DNA of 64,000 nucleotides from Qingshengfaniella alkalisoli. GTDB lineage: Bacteria > Pseudomonadota > Alphaproteobacteria > Rhodobacterales > Rhodobacteraceae. The stretch covers positions 62,001-126,000 of the forward strand of contig NZ_CP042264.1 in NCBI RefSeq assembly GCF_007855645.1. The letters are read 5' to 3'. Below are positions 16,881-26,061 of this stretch, one piece after another. Every line of letters begins with the position of its first letter. Within the stretch, counting starts at the first letter, position 1. The position numbers and the translations under genes are program-made. Below the pieces are notes generated by a model that worked only from the letters and a program-made list of their open reading frames with translations, ran no database searches and was not told the DNA's origin.

Positions 16881-18457
16881 TGTGGACCACGTTGTGCGTC
16901 GTGCTGCTGTTCTTGCTGTTGCAACTTCCCAGTCACCCGAACGCGCTGACAGTTCGTCACTTTCTGCATCTGCCCTTGGAACTGCCAGTCATCATTTTGC
17001 TTCTCCTCCTTCTGCCGGGGCGATTGATCGCGTTGCGTCTGGCGCTGGTCATGCTGCTTGCACTTCTCACCTTCCTGCGCCTTGCCGATACGGGGATGGT
17101 CCTCGCATTTCAGCGAAATTTCAATCCGGTGCTGGATCTGCATCTTCTGAAGTCCGGTTGGGAATTGTCAGTTGGCACATTCGGCTGGCCGCTCGCATTG
17201 ACTGTGGCAACAGGTGTCGCGGTTCTGTTCATCGGGCTGTTCGTCCTGGTCTTTCATGCGATGGGCCGGCTTGCGCGTCTGAATGGTCGACCGCGCCGCT
17301 GGACAGGCTTGGTGGCTGCGGGACTACTACTGGTTGGTGTCGCGCTCGCGCTCACCGGACAGTCCGGCGTTGTCGAAACGCCGCTGGTCGCGGAATTGCC
17401 CAAACGTGGGGAACGGCTTCATCGGGCGGTCGTGGACGAGTCCCGCTTCGCCGCCGATCTGGCCACCGACGATGTTTCTGTCGCGCCGGATTTTGCGGCA
17501 CTTAAGGGACGGGATGTGATCTTACTGTTCGTGGAAAGTTATGGTCGCAGTTGGCTCGACGCACAACCCTATGCCCAGACTTCGCTTCCCCGTCTTGCGG
17601 TCGTGGGGGACAGGTTTGCAAAGGCGGGACTTTCGGTGCGCTCGGGTTGGGTCCAGGCACCTACTCGAGGCGGGCAGAGCTGGTTGGCGCATGGCGCGGT
17701 CATGTCGGGGCTGTGGACGTCTTCGCAGTCACGCTACGATGCGGTGATAGCGTCCAAACGTCTGTCACTGAACCGGATGTTCGCACAGGCGGGATGGCAC
17801 AGCGTCGCGGTGATGCCTGCCATCACACGCGATTGGCCAGAGGCGGCATGGTACGGTTACGATCAGGTGCTTGCGCATGATGATCTCGGGTATCAGGGGC
17901 AGCCGTTCGAATGGGTGACGATGCCCGACCAATACACCCTAAGCGCAGTGGAAAGGCTGGCGCGACAGGACGGGCGCGACAGCGTGGTCGAAATCGCCCT
18001 GATCACATCGCACGCCCCGTGGACACCGGTGCCGGAGGTTTTGCCGTGGGATCTGATCGGCGATGGGTCGGTGTTTGACGGGACTCAGCGGGCGGGCGCA
18101 ACGCCGCGACAGGTCTGGTCAGATCATGACACGATCCGGGCGGCGTATTCGCGTTCCCTGGATTACTCCATCGAGATCGTTGGCCAATGGGTGGCGCGGT
18201 ATGCCGGTGACGCCTTGGTGGTCGTACTCGGCGACCACCAGCCCGCGCCGCTGGTCGCGGGGGAGGGTGCCAGTGCAGCCGTGCCTATCCATTTCATATC
18301 CGCAGATACGAAGCTGCTTGATCTGTTGCCCGGCAGGTGGAGCGCGGGCATACTCCCTGAAACCGACTTGGCGGAACGCAGCATGACGGAGCTTCGATCC
18401 CTCTTTGCAAATTGTTTCTCCACTGGTGGTTGTTTGCAGCCGGGCGGGGAAAGCTGA
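16880..18457 (+). CDS. Membrane-anchored alkaline-phosphatase-superfamily (sulfatase-like) hydrolase or phosphotransferase
   Basis: This is a protein of about 525 residues with five N-terminal helices and a large periplasmic catalytic domain, the layout of LtaS/OpgB/EptA-type enzymes that move phosphoglycerol or phosphoethanolamine from lipids. Metal-binding motifs visible are LLFVESYG, the PTRGGQSW region around the nucleophile and VVVLGDHQPAP near the C-terminus. The start is uncertain: TTG at 16880 follows AGGAGAAGG by nine bases, while TTG at 16859 is also in frame. The gene ends directly against the ABC ATPase gene. It may release or transfer a head group that the adjacent importer then takes up; that link is inference. 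Confidence 0.82.
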   Translation: MWTTLCVVLLFLLLQLPSHPNALTVRHFLHLPLELPVIILLLLLLPGRLIALRLALVMLLALLTFLRLADTGMVLAFQRNFNPVLDLHLLKSGWELSVGTFGWPLALTVATGVAVLFIGLFVLVFHAMGRLARLNGRPRRWTGLVAAGLLLVGVALALTGQSGVVETPLVAELPKRGERLHRAVVDESRFAADLATDDVSVAPDFAALKGRDVILLFVESYGRSWLDAQPYAQTSLPRLAVVGDRFAKAGLSVRSGWVQAPTRGGQSWLAHGAVMSGLWTSSQSRYDAVIASKRLSLNRMFAQAGWHSVAVMPAITRDWPEAAWYGYDQVLAHDDLGYQGQPFEWVTMPDQYTLSAVERLARQDGRDSVVEIALITSHAPWTPVPEVLPWDLIGDGSVFDGTQRAGATPRQVWSDHDTIRAAYSRSLDYSIEIVGQWVARYAGDALVVVLGDHQPAPLVAGEGASAAVPIHFISADTKLLDLLPGRWSAGILPETDLAERSMTELRSLFANCFSTGGCLQPGGES

Positions 18458-19588
18458 ATGGTAGGGCTGTCCCTGTTTGGATTGACACGTCGCTTCGGTG
18501 AAGGCCAACCGACGGTTGACGGGATCGATCTGGTCGTTGCTGACAAGGAATTCGTGGTGTTGGTCGGCCCATCGGGCTGCGGCAAATCCACAACCTTGCG
18601 CCTGATCGCCGGGTTGGACGCGCCGGATGCGGGCACGATTCACATCGGAGAACGAGAGGTTCAGGGTCTGGACCCCGGCGCACGGGATGTTGCTATGGTG
18701 TTTCAGAACTACGCGCTTTACCCGCATATGACGGTCGCGCGGAATCTCGGGTTCGGGCTGCGCAAGCGCGGTCTGGCGAAAGCCGAACGCGTGGCGCGCG
18801 TAAAGGACGCGGCTCGTATGCTGGAGATCGAGGACCTGTTGGATCGTCGACCCGCGGCGCTGTCAGGGGGCCAACGTCAACGTGTTGCGATGGGGCGGGC
18901 GCTGGTGCGTGAGCCCGCGCTCTTTCTGTTCGACGAGCCGCTTTCCAATCTGGATGCGCGTCTTCGAACGCAGATGCGCACGGAAATCAAGCGCATGTCT
19001 CGGGTCGCGGAAACTACGTCCATTTTCGTGACGCATGATCAGGTGGAGGCCATGACGATGGCGGATCGCGTGGTTGTCATGCGGGATGGAAGAATCGAGC
19101 AAGCCGCGACGCCCATGCAAATCTACCACCAACCGGCGACGCGGTTCGTGGCCGAGTTCGTGGGGTCGCCTGCGATGACAATCCTGCCTGCACAGATCGG
19201 GGATGGCGGTCAGACCGTTTCGTTGCTCGGTCAACGCTTTGAGGTTCCGAACGAACGGCAAGCCGATTTTGTCCAGCATTCGCGTCGCCGGATCGAGATC
19301 GGCTTCCGGCCTGAAGACATGCGCCTTGGCGGCCCTGTGCCCGCGCGGGTCGAGGTCGTGGAAGCATTGGGGGTTGAAGCACTGGTGCATGTCGCGACTG
19401 AAGACGGCCCGCGATGCAGTCTGCGGATGGCACCTGTCGACGCGCCTCGAACGGGTGACAAAGTGGGTCTGTTGCCCGACATTGCGCGCGCGCACCTGAT
19501 CGATCCGGCGAGTGGCCGCGTACTCAGCGCACCGCCCATTCCTCAGAACCGTACCCCTTACGCTATACCCGAAGGAGAGACTGGATGA
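18458..19588 (+). CDS. ABC importer ATP-binding protein (MalK/UgpC type)
   Basis: This is a 376-residue ATPase of the CUT1 (MalK/UgpC) group. Walker [10 protein letters not shown] is at 37-45; the signature LSGGQRQRV, Walker [13 protein letters not shown] and switch histidine in IFVTHDQ follow. The last 130 residues form the MalK-type regulatory OB domain. The start touches the stop of the preceding enzyme gene, and its end overlaps the receptor gene by four bases (ATGA), so enzyme and importer are one transcript. Such ATPases serve sugars, polyols or glycerol phosphates. Confidence 0.93.
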   Translation: MVGLSLFGLTRRFGEGQPTVDGIDLVVADKEFVVLVGPSGCGKSTTLRLIAGLDAPDAGTIHIGEREVQGLDPGARDVAMVFQNYALYPHMTVARNLGFGLRKRGLAKAERVARVKDAARMLEIEDLLDRRPAALSGGQRQRVAMGRALVREPALFLFDEPLSNLDARLRTQMRTEIKRMSRVAETTSIFVTHDQVEAMTMADRVVVMRDGRIEQAATPMQIYHQPATRFVAEFVGSPAMTILPAQIGDGGQTVSLLGQRFEVPNERQADFVQHSRRRIEIGFRPEDMRLGGPVPARVEVVEALGVEALVHVATEDGPRCSLRMAPVDAPRTGDKVGLLPDIARAHLIDPASGRVLSAPPIPQNRTPYAIPEGETG

Positions 19589-20871
19589 TTTCTCGTATCG
19601 CACTTGTCGCCGCAGTTGCTGGCGCGACGCCGCTTCTGGCGCAGGACGACTTGATCACACGAACGCGCGTTGGCCCCGCCGATGCGCCGAACGTGATGAC
19701 CTTTCGTCTGACCGCCTATGATCTCTATGCGCAAGATCCCGATATGCGGGCGACGTTCGGCGAGTTGTTCCTTAAGATGTTGGAAAGGTTTCCCGATTGG
19801 CAAATCGAAACGCAACTTCAGACGGATGACATCGGGCAGGAACAGGCGCGCATGCTGGAACAGGCGCGGGCCGGACGCGGGCCGGATTGTGCGATGATCG
19901 ACAGTTCATCACTTGGCGCCTACAAGGCCGCCGATGTGCTGTCGCCGATGAACGCACATTGGAGCGCCGAGGAAATCGACGACCTGTTTCCTTTCGTGCG
20001 TGAGGCGGTGACTGACGCTGACGGTAACCTTCTGGCATGGTGGTGGTTCACCGATTTGCGCGTACTCTACCGTGATACGCGCGTTGTCGAGGACGCCCCT
20101 GCTACATGGGCGCAGGCGCTGGCCGCTGCGGCCAAATCGGTTGAAGACGGATATGAAGGACTCCTGTTTTCGGGCGGTCGTTGGGAGGGGACGACGCTGG
20201 ACTGGCTCGGTAATTTCTGGGCGGCAGGTGGCCGCTTGGTGGATGACGATGGCCGTCCCGTCTTTGGCGAAGGCGCGAACCGCGCCGCGTTTCTGGACGC
20301 GCTCGGATACTACCGGGAATTGGTGGAAAGCGGCGCGAGCCCTGCGCGTGTCGCGTCCATTACGAATTACGATGATTTCAATGCCGCTGCCGCCGCAGGC
20401 ACAACGGCCATGTTCGTGGGCGGATCGTGGCAATACGGACAGCTTGAAGGCACGTTGTCGCCGGAGGACTTCACCGAATGGGAAGTTTCGGAACTGCCGG
20501 GCCCGACCGCCGATCAACGTGCGGCGGGCGCTGGCGGCTGGACCATCGGCGCGATGTCGGACGATCCCGACAAAGTCGCGCTGTGTGCCGCTATTGCCAA
20601 ACATGTCTATTCGGGTGCAGGCAATGCAGTGCAGGGGCTTTTGCCGACCTCGGCGGCGCAATACGAACAGTATGACGTGTTCTCGACGCCGGTCAATCTG
20701 GCCTATTCGGAATTTTTGCAGAACGGACGCCCACGCCCCGGGGTGCCGATCTATCCCGAGATATCCAACCAGATCCAGATCCTGATCGGCGAGGTCATTG
20801 CTGGCGAAGACCCTGACGCCGCTCTGGACCGCGCGCAGGCGGCGGCGCTTGATGCGTGGGGCAGGCTCTGA
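19585..20871 (+). CDS. ABC importer periplasmic substrate-binding protein (CUT1 family)
   Basis: This is a 428-residue type I extracellular binding protein. A signal peptide ends near residue 19 (LLAQ|DD). The mature chain has the usual two-lobed pattern: LTAYDLYAQ..., DCAMIDSSSLGAY, AWWWFTDLRVLYRD, and a cleft-type AMFVGGSWQYG segment. A run of tryptophans at 154-156 could stack against a sugar or polyol ring. The start has GGAGA upstream and overlaps the ATPase gene by four bases. Ligand unknown; the upstream phosphatase-superfamily enzyme makes a phosphodiester or polyol worth testing. Confidence 0.9.
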   Translation: MISRIALVAAVAGATPLLAQDDLITRTRVGPADAPNVMTFRLTAYDLYAQDPDMRATFGELFLKMLERFPDWQIETQLQTDDIGQEQARMLEQARAGRGPDCAMIDSSSLGAYKAADVLSPMNAHWSAEEIDDLFPFVREAVTDADGNLLAWWWFTDLRVLYRDTRVVEDAPATWAQALAAAAKSVEDGYEGLLFSGGRWEGTTLDWLGNFWAAGGRLVDDDGRPVFGEGANRAAFLDALGYYRELVESGASPARVASITNYDDFNAAAAAGTTAMFVGGSWQYGQLEGTLSPEDFTEWEVSELPGPTADQRAAGAGGWTIGAMSDDPDKVALCAAIAKHVYSGAGNAVQGLLPTSAAQYEQYDVFSTPVNLAYSEFLQNGRPRPGVPIYPEISNQIQILIGEVIAGEDPDAALDRAQAAALDAWGRL

Positions 20872-21737
20872 ACCGGGGGGCGCATCCGCTCGCTTGGCTC
20901 GCGCCGGTCATCCTTGTTCTCGGCGCGATCTATTTGTGGCCGCTTCTGGATGCAATCCGTCTGGCCTTCACCGACGCGACATTGCTCAACGGCGTGCGCA
21001 GCTATACCCTGTCATCGGTCACGAGCACGCTAGGTGATCCAGCGCTACCGCAAATCTTGCGTGCCACCGCGATCTTCACGGGGGCGAGCGTTATCCTGTT
21101 GCAGTCCCTTGGGTTGGCCATCGCGCTTCTCGTCACGCGTGGAGATCGGCGCGGGCTTCCGGGCATGGCCGCGCTTCGGACCTTGGTTCTCGCGGCATGG
21201 ATTGTGCCGGGCGTTGCGAATGGCCTGATCTGGCAGATCATGTTCTCCGAGGCACCCTTCGGCGGCCTGAACTCCGTCATCGGGATGATCGGGTTGGGCC
21301 CAGTCGCATGGCTGTCGGATCCGCAAATGGCCATGGTGTCCGCGGTCGTGGCCAATATCTGGCAGGGTACGGCTTTTTCAATGATCCTTTACTATGCGGC
21401 GTTGCGCGGCTTGGATCCGTCGCTGGATGAAGCCGCTCGTGTGGATGGTGCAACGTCCCTTGACCGATTCATTTTCATCACGATGCCTCAATTGAAAGGC
21501 GCGATGCTGGCGGGCACGATTCTGGTGACGATCCAGACGCTCAACACCTTTGATTCCATCATCGCACTGACCGGCGGTGGGCCGGGACGCGCGACAGAGG
21601 TGCTGGCGTTGTTCACCTATAACACGGTGTTTCGCAGTTTCGATCTGGCGGGCGGCGCGGTGTTGGCATTGCTTCTGGTTGCGATCAGCCTTGCTCTCGC
21701 GGCGGTCTATGCGTTGTTACTGAGGCAGCGCACGTGA
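20856..21737 (+). CDS. ABC importer permease (MalF type)
   Basis: This is a 293-residue inner membrane permease with six helices and the cytoplasmic EAA loop EAARVDGATSLDRFIFITMP, which docks the ATPase. It overlaps the receptor gene by 16 bases and the second permease by four, as in CUT1 operons. It forms the translocation pore together with the next gene. Confidence 0.92.
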   Translation: MGQALNRGAHPLAWLAPVILVLGAIYLWPLLDAIRLAFTDATLLNGVRSYTLSSVTSTLGDPALPQILRATAIFTGASVILLQSLGLAIALLVTRGDRRGLPGMAALRTLVLAAWIVPGVANGLIWQIMFSEAPFGGLNSVIGMIGLGPVAWLSDPQMAMVSAVVANIWQGTAFSMILYYAALRGLDPSLDEAARVDGATSLDRFIFITMPQLKGAMLAGTILVTIQTLNTFDSIIALTGGGPGRATEVLALFTYNTVFRSFDLAGGAVLALLLVAISLALAAVYALLLRQRT

Positions 21738-22570
21738 TGCGGGGCGGCAGACCAGCAGATATCGCAACCTATCTGGCGCTGATGCTCGTCGCGGCGTTTT
21801 TCGTTGGTCCCTTGCTGTGGCTGGTGTCACTGGCGCTGCGCACGTCCGCCGAGGTCTATCGCGGCGCTGCGGCGTTCATTCCCGACCATCCGACATTGGC
21901 CAATTTCCGACAGATCCTGAACGATCCCGCCTTCGCCATCTACTTGTGGAACGGGGTGAAGCTGTCGGTGCTTGGCGCGGCGCTGGCGGTGATCTGCGCG
22001 GCGCCTGCCGCCTATGCGTTTTCACGGTTGAGCTTTCGGGGGCGTGGTGCAGGGCTGTGGTTGATCCTGGCAGTTCAGATGATATCGCCGCTTGTCATTC
22101 TGATCCCTCTATATCGCTACTATGATTGGTTGGGCTTGTTGGAAAATCATATGGCGGTTGTGGCGGTTTACGGCGCGATAGGCATCCCGTTGACCGTCTG
22201 GCTGTTGCGCGCAGGGTTCCACCGGATCCCGGTTGAAATCGAAGAAGCCGCGCGTCTCGACGGGTATTCCCGGCTTGAAACAATGGTTCTGGTGACCTTG
22301 CCTTTGGCTGCACCCTCACTTGCAGCTGCATTCGTGCTGAATGTCGTGATGAATTGGGGACAGTTCCTTGTGCCGTTCATCTTGCTGAGTTCAGATCCCA
22401 AGTGGCCAATATCGGTTGCGATCTACCGGTTTGCGGGTTCGACCAACGCCTCGACCACACAGTTGCTGGCTGCGGCCTGCCTCGTAGCATTAGTTCCGGC
22501 GATTGTGGTTTTTCTTGCGCTGCAACGACTTTTGACAAGAGCATTGACCGGAGGCGCACTAAAAGGCTGA
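21734..22570 (+). CDS. ABC importer permease (MalG type)
   Basis: This is a 278-residue permease with six helices and the EAA loop EEAARLDGYSRLETMVLVTLP. Its start overlaps the preceding permease by four bases (GTGATG context). It completes the ATPase-receptor-permease-permease importer. The order with ATPase first differs from the receptor-first order of the smo importer later in the window. Confidence 0.92.
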   Translation: MMRGGRPADIATYLALMLVAAFFVGPLLWLVSLALRTSAEVYRGAAAFIPDHPTLANFRQILNDPAFAIYLWNGVKLSVLGAALAVICAAPAAYAFSRLSFRGRGAGLWLILAVQMISPLVILIPLYRYYDWLGLLENHMAVVAVYGAIGIPLTVWLLRAGFHRIPVEIEEAARLDGYSRLETMVLVTLPLAAPSLAAAFVLNVVMNWGQFLVPFILLSSDPKWPISVAIYRFAGSTNASTTQLLAAACLVALVPAIVVFLALQRLLTRALTGGALKG

Positions 22571-22594
22571 ATAGGACAAAACAAGGGACGGGAC

Positions 22595-23140
22595 ATGTCA
22601 ACCGAGCTGACCGGATTCACAACGACTGCGCGACTGTTCCACTGGTTGGTTGCATGTCTTGTCCTGCTGATGATCGCAGCAGGCCTGACCATGGTGCAAC
22701 AGGGGTTGCCGCGACCGGTTCAGAATAGCTTGTATGTCTTCCATAAAAATACTGGCGTCATCATCCTGTTCATCATGCTGGCGCGATTGATCTATCGGTT
22801 ACGCAATCCCTATCCACCTCTGCCAGAAATGCCCGCGCTTCAACGGCTGGCGGCGGAGGCGAACCACATCGCTCTTTACGTGCTGATCTTCATGATGCCC
22901 CTGTCGGGATATATCAGGGTGCGGGCAGGCAGATACCCGATCGAATGGATCGACAAGCTGGGACTGCCAATTCTGATCCCGAAGTCCAAGCCGCTGGAAG
23001 AAGTCGCCCAAGCGATCCATTATTACTGCGCAATGATCCTGATCGCAGCGATCCTCATGCATATCGGAGCGGCGCTGTATCACGGAATCTGGCGTCGTGA
23101 CGGTCTTTTGGGCCGCGTATGGCCACCGGTTCAACGGTGA
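22595..23140 (+). CDS. Cytochrome b561 family di-heme membrane protein
   Basis: This is a 181-residue bacterial cytochrome b561 (CybB-like) with four helices. Candidate heme-ligand histidines are His16, His50, His142 and His156, with His91 and His163 nearby. Such proteins pass electrons between quinol and soluble or periplasmic partners, for example superoxide. It begins 24 bases after the ABC permease and may be read through from that operon, but no functional link is apparent. Confidence 0.9.
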   Translation: MSTELTGFTTTARLFHWLVACLVLLMIAAGLTMVQQGLPRPVQNSLYVFHKNTGVIILFIMLARLIYRLRNPYPPLPEMPALQRLAAEANHIALYVLIFMMPLSGYIRVRAGRYPIEWIDKLGLPILIPKSKPLEEVAQAIHYYCAMILIAAILMHIGAALYHGIWRRDGLLGRVWPPVQR

Positions 23141-23224
23141 TTTGCGCTTTCACTTGACGCTAGGGTGACTTGCTGCAAGGTCTGTTCAAGACCCAATGCC
23201 CGTGATTAGCCTGTTGGTCCTGAA

Positions 23225-24748
23225 ATGCGTTTCTGCACTGTAATTCTTCTTTGTTTTTTGCAGCTATCGTCGTCGGTTTGGGCTGATGGGCGTGTGGCAT
23301 TGTTGATCGGAAATGGCGACTACAGCAATCCGGAATTTGTGCTGGGCAATCCGGCCAATGATGTAGCGGCACTTGATGAAGCTTTGACCCGCTTGGGTTT
23401 CGAGGTCCGTAGCCAGACAAATTTGTCGAGGCCGGAGATGCTGGATTCGCTGGATTGGTTTCAGGAAACAGCCAATGGCGCGGAGATTGCCCTGGTTTTC
23501 TATGCCGGTCACGCGGTACAGGCAGATGGAGAGAACTTTCTGATCGGAACCGATCTGGTCAGTCCCACAGTGCCGGCGCTGATCGACGAGAGCCTGACAC
23601 TTAGCGAACTGCACGCGGTGATCGAGGGCGTGGGCGCAGATTTGTCCTTGGTCGTTCTGGATGCCTGCCGCAATAACCCGTTTGGCGATGTCCAGATTGT
23701 CCAGCCCGGTTTGGCACCTGCATCGGGTTCTGTCGGGACGCTTGTCGCATATGCGACCGATCCCGGAAATGTGGCGGCGGATGGCTTGGGCGACAACAGC
23801 ATTTTCACGAGCGCCCTTTTGCAGAATATCGAAACGCCGGGTATCGATGTGCGCATAATGTTCGGGCGTGTGAGGCAAGAGGTTGTCCGCGATACTGCTG
23901 GCCGACAAGTCCCGTGGGTCGAGGAGGCGGTGATAGGTGAATATTATTTGTCGGAGCCGCCGGATCCTCTTGATCCGGGCGATGAACTTCGTATCTGGCG
24001 CGAAGCTGTCAATGCCGGCAGTGTGGAGAGCTACCTGGATTATCTCGATCGCTTTCCCGAGGGTCTTTACAAAATCGTTGCCGAACTCCGGGTTGACGTC
24101 CTGCGCGGAAACGTTTTTCAAACAGCCGAACTGGCGTCAGTTGAATTACCCGATGCAACTGCCGCTTTGCAGCTGATCGGATATTTGGTTCCGGGCGCAA
24201 CCGACCCTGCGGATAGCGAAGTCCTGCAGGCGTTTACGCATTGGCAGTCCTCCCAGCCTGTTGGCGTACGAAACTTCGAAGCATTGATGCTTGATGCGGC
24301 CAGCACGGCAACCTTCCTGGGTACCTATTCTGCCGGGATACTTAAAAACGATCTGCAACGATACGCGTCCGTTGATGAGGCTCTGAGAACGGCTCGGGAC
24401 AATATGGAAGTCGCTGAAATTGAGTTCCAAGACAACCCTGATGCCGAGCCAGTTCTTCAGTCAATGCGGACAGAAATCTCTGAAATCGAACTCATACATC
24501 GAGGTGTGGCCGCAGATTTGGATGCAAGCCGGACCTTCTACAGCGACTTGATACTCCTCGTGGACAGGCATTTGACAGATTGGTTGTCCGACGAAGCCCA
24601 ACCCCGGTTTGCGACCAGTCGAGGCATAACCCACCTGTCTGATAGAGCGCTTTCAGATGCCCAGATGTTTTACGACCATCTCAGGCTGGCACGCGACGCC
24701 CCCGAAGGATCATATTCGTGGTTGGCATCCATGATGCAGGAGAATTGA
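23225..24748 (+). CDS. Exported caspase-like (C14 family) peptidase
   Basis: This is a 507-residue protein with a signal peptide ending near residue 20 (SSVWA). The caspase p20 fold follows: RVALLIGNGDYSN, the catalytic histidine His96 in FYAGHAVQ and the catalytic cysteine Cys148 in LDACRNNPF. The C-terminal 250 residues are acidic and largely helical with no domain I recognise. Bacterial caspase homologues cut after Arg or Lys, often in stress or cell-death settings. Export makes this one periplasmic or surface-associated. The gene precedes a small lipoprotein gene by three bases, suggesting a working pair. Confidence 0.88.
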   Translation: MRFCTVILLCFLQLSSSVWADGRVALLIGNGDYSNPEFVLGNPANDVAALDEALTRLGFEVRSQTNLSRPEMLDSLDWFQETANGAEIALVFYAGHAVQADGENFLIGTDLVSPTVPALIDESLTLSELHAVIEGVGADLSLVVLDACRNNPFGDVQIVQPGLAPASGSVGTLVAYATDPGNVAADGLGDNSIFTSALLQNIETPGIDVRIMFGRVRQEVVRDTAGRQVPWVEEAVIGEYYLSEPPDPLDPGDELRIWREAVNAGSVESYLDYLDRFPEGLYKIVAELRVDVLRGNVFQTAELASVELPDATAALQLIGYLVPGATDPADSEVLQAFTHWQSSQPVGVRNFEALMLDAASTATFLGTYSAGILKNDLQRYASVDEALRTARDNMEVAEIEFQDNPDAEPVLQSMRTEISEIELIHRGVAADLDASRTFYSDLILLVDRHLTDWLSDEAQPRFATSRGITHLSDRALSDAQMFYDHLRLARDAPEGSYSWLASMMQEN

Positions 24749-24751
24749 ATC

Positions 24752-25111
24752 ATGCGTATTGCTTACGTTTTAACTCTGTTCGTACCCTTGGTAACCGGAT
24801 GCTACGCTACGAACGACACGTCGGACCAGATCGCTACCGAAACGAGCTGGGGAACGACACCTGCCGAAGAATTCAAAAGTCCAGAGATCGTCCGGATGGA
24901 AGATGAGTGGGCGCAGGCGAAGCAGGAGGTGGCGACCGAAAGAGATAATACGGTCGCGTCAGGCCAGGCTATAGATCCACAGGTTAATGAAGACATTTCT
25001 GAAGTGCTCGACCGTGATACGAGCGCCCCAAATGCAGAATTGCGTTTGCAACGCCTGCAGGATGCCGTCACGGATGCCCGTCGACTCGCGGAGCTCGTGA
25101 GGGCAGGTTGA
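24752..25111 (+). CDS. Small predicted lipoprotein
   Basis: This 119-residue protein has a type II signal peptide with lipobox LVTGC, making Cys17 the lipid anchor. The mature part is strongly charged, helical and probably coiled-coil near 90-117 (AELRLQRLQDAV), with no family I recognise. It starts three bases after the caspase-like gene, so the two are co-translated. It may tether, inhibit or serve as substrate for that peptidase; this is inference from context alone. Confidence 0.75.
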   Translation: MRIAYVLTLFVPLVTGCYATNDTSDQIATETSWGTTPAEEFKSPEIVRMEDEWAQAKQEVATERDNTVASGQAIDPQVNEDISEVLDRDTSAPNAELRLQRLQDAVTDARRLAELVRAG

Positions 25112-25219
25112 CACCCGCGCGAGGTTCACCACAAGCGACAGAATGAGTTCGGCCAGGTTTGACCTATCAGGATGCGACAGTTGGCTGCTTCGACAGACCG
25201 TTCGATAGGCTTTCGTAGA

Positions 25220-25771
25220 TCAGAAAACTGGTCCTAGAAGGTCCAGTGTCGCCTCGGAATCCCATTCTTGAACGCCAAGCGGTTTAACCATCAGCGTTTC
25301 GGCAGTTTCGTTCAGGATGGCGGTGGTTCGGCAGTCGCTCATTTCGGCAGAGACCAGTTTGTTGGAATAAGCAACGAAACCCGCTGCGGAATAGAGCTTG
25401 GCTGTTCCGAAGAGGATCATGAAGTCAGCTAAGGTTCCATGTGCCTTGTCGATTGCGGCACGCAGCATCTGGCTTGCGATACCTTGTCCCCGGTAGTTGC
25501 TAGCCGTTGCGACTTCGGCCAAGCCTATATAGTCAAACAAGCGATCATTGAGCCGTGCAGCGCGATACTGCAGAGCCATGTGCCCGATGATATGGTGGCC
25601 GTCCCGTACAATCAGTCGCAGATGATGGCGTTGTTTGTGGAATGATCTGCCGTTGAATACGCCCGCTCCGAAGGCATCGTCCAGCAAATCTGCAATGTTT
25701 CTCTCGTCCAGAGATGTGAGGTGCCATTCAGGTATGCACTCGATCGTCCCGATAGTCATTCTCGTTGCCAT
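25220..25771 (-). CDS. GNAT family N-acetyltransferase
   Basis: This is a 183-residue acetyltransferase. The acetyl-CoA-binding motif A is visible in IGLAEVATASNYRGQGIASQML, read here as the RGQGIA pyrophosphate loop. The following LADFMILFGTAKLYSAAGF strand and helix are typical. The start at 25771 follows GAAGG; ATG at 25759 is an alternative, and the frame is open to 25843. It is convergent with the lipoprotein gene. Substrate unknown. Confidence 0.85.
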   Translation of the reverse strand: MATRMTIGTIECIPEWHLTSLDERNIADLLDDAFGAGVFNGRSFHKQRHHLRLIVRDGHHIIGHMALQYRAARLNDRLFDYIGLAEVATASNYRGQGIASQMLRAAIDKAHGTLADFMILFGTAKLYSAAGFVAYSNKLVSAEMSDCRTTAILNETAETLMVKPLGVQEWDSEATLDLLGPVF

Positions 25772-26003
25772 TCTGTTGCCCTTCGGGGCAACTTCGCGAT
25801 CCCGGCTGAAAAGAGCAAGTGTGCTAAGGCGTTGCCGCCACACGAATTACATCGGTTGAAATAGGCTTGTCTTGTGTTCGTGAAGCTGCGGGCAAGCCAG
25901 ATTGGGCTGTGCCGAGTGGTTGCTGCTACGATTTTTCTGCTGCATCGTAAAATTTCGTTCAAGATGAAGGTTTTCGTTTACATCGGCTTACGGGGGCGAC
26001 AGC

Positions 26004-26030
26004 TGGAAGATGTGGGGGCAATGTCTTCCA
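26004..26030. promoter_or_regulatory. Inverted repeat upstream of the polyol dehydrogenase
   Basis: A 7-bp inverted repeat (TGGAAGA at 26004-26010 and TCTTCCA at 26024-26030) sits about 30 bases before the start at 26062. It could be a regulator site or a short leader hairpin. No clear promoter boxes could be assigned. Confidence 0.3.
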
Positions 26031-26061
26031 TCAGCTATGGATCGAATGAGAGGAGGGCGGG

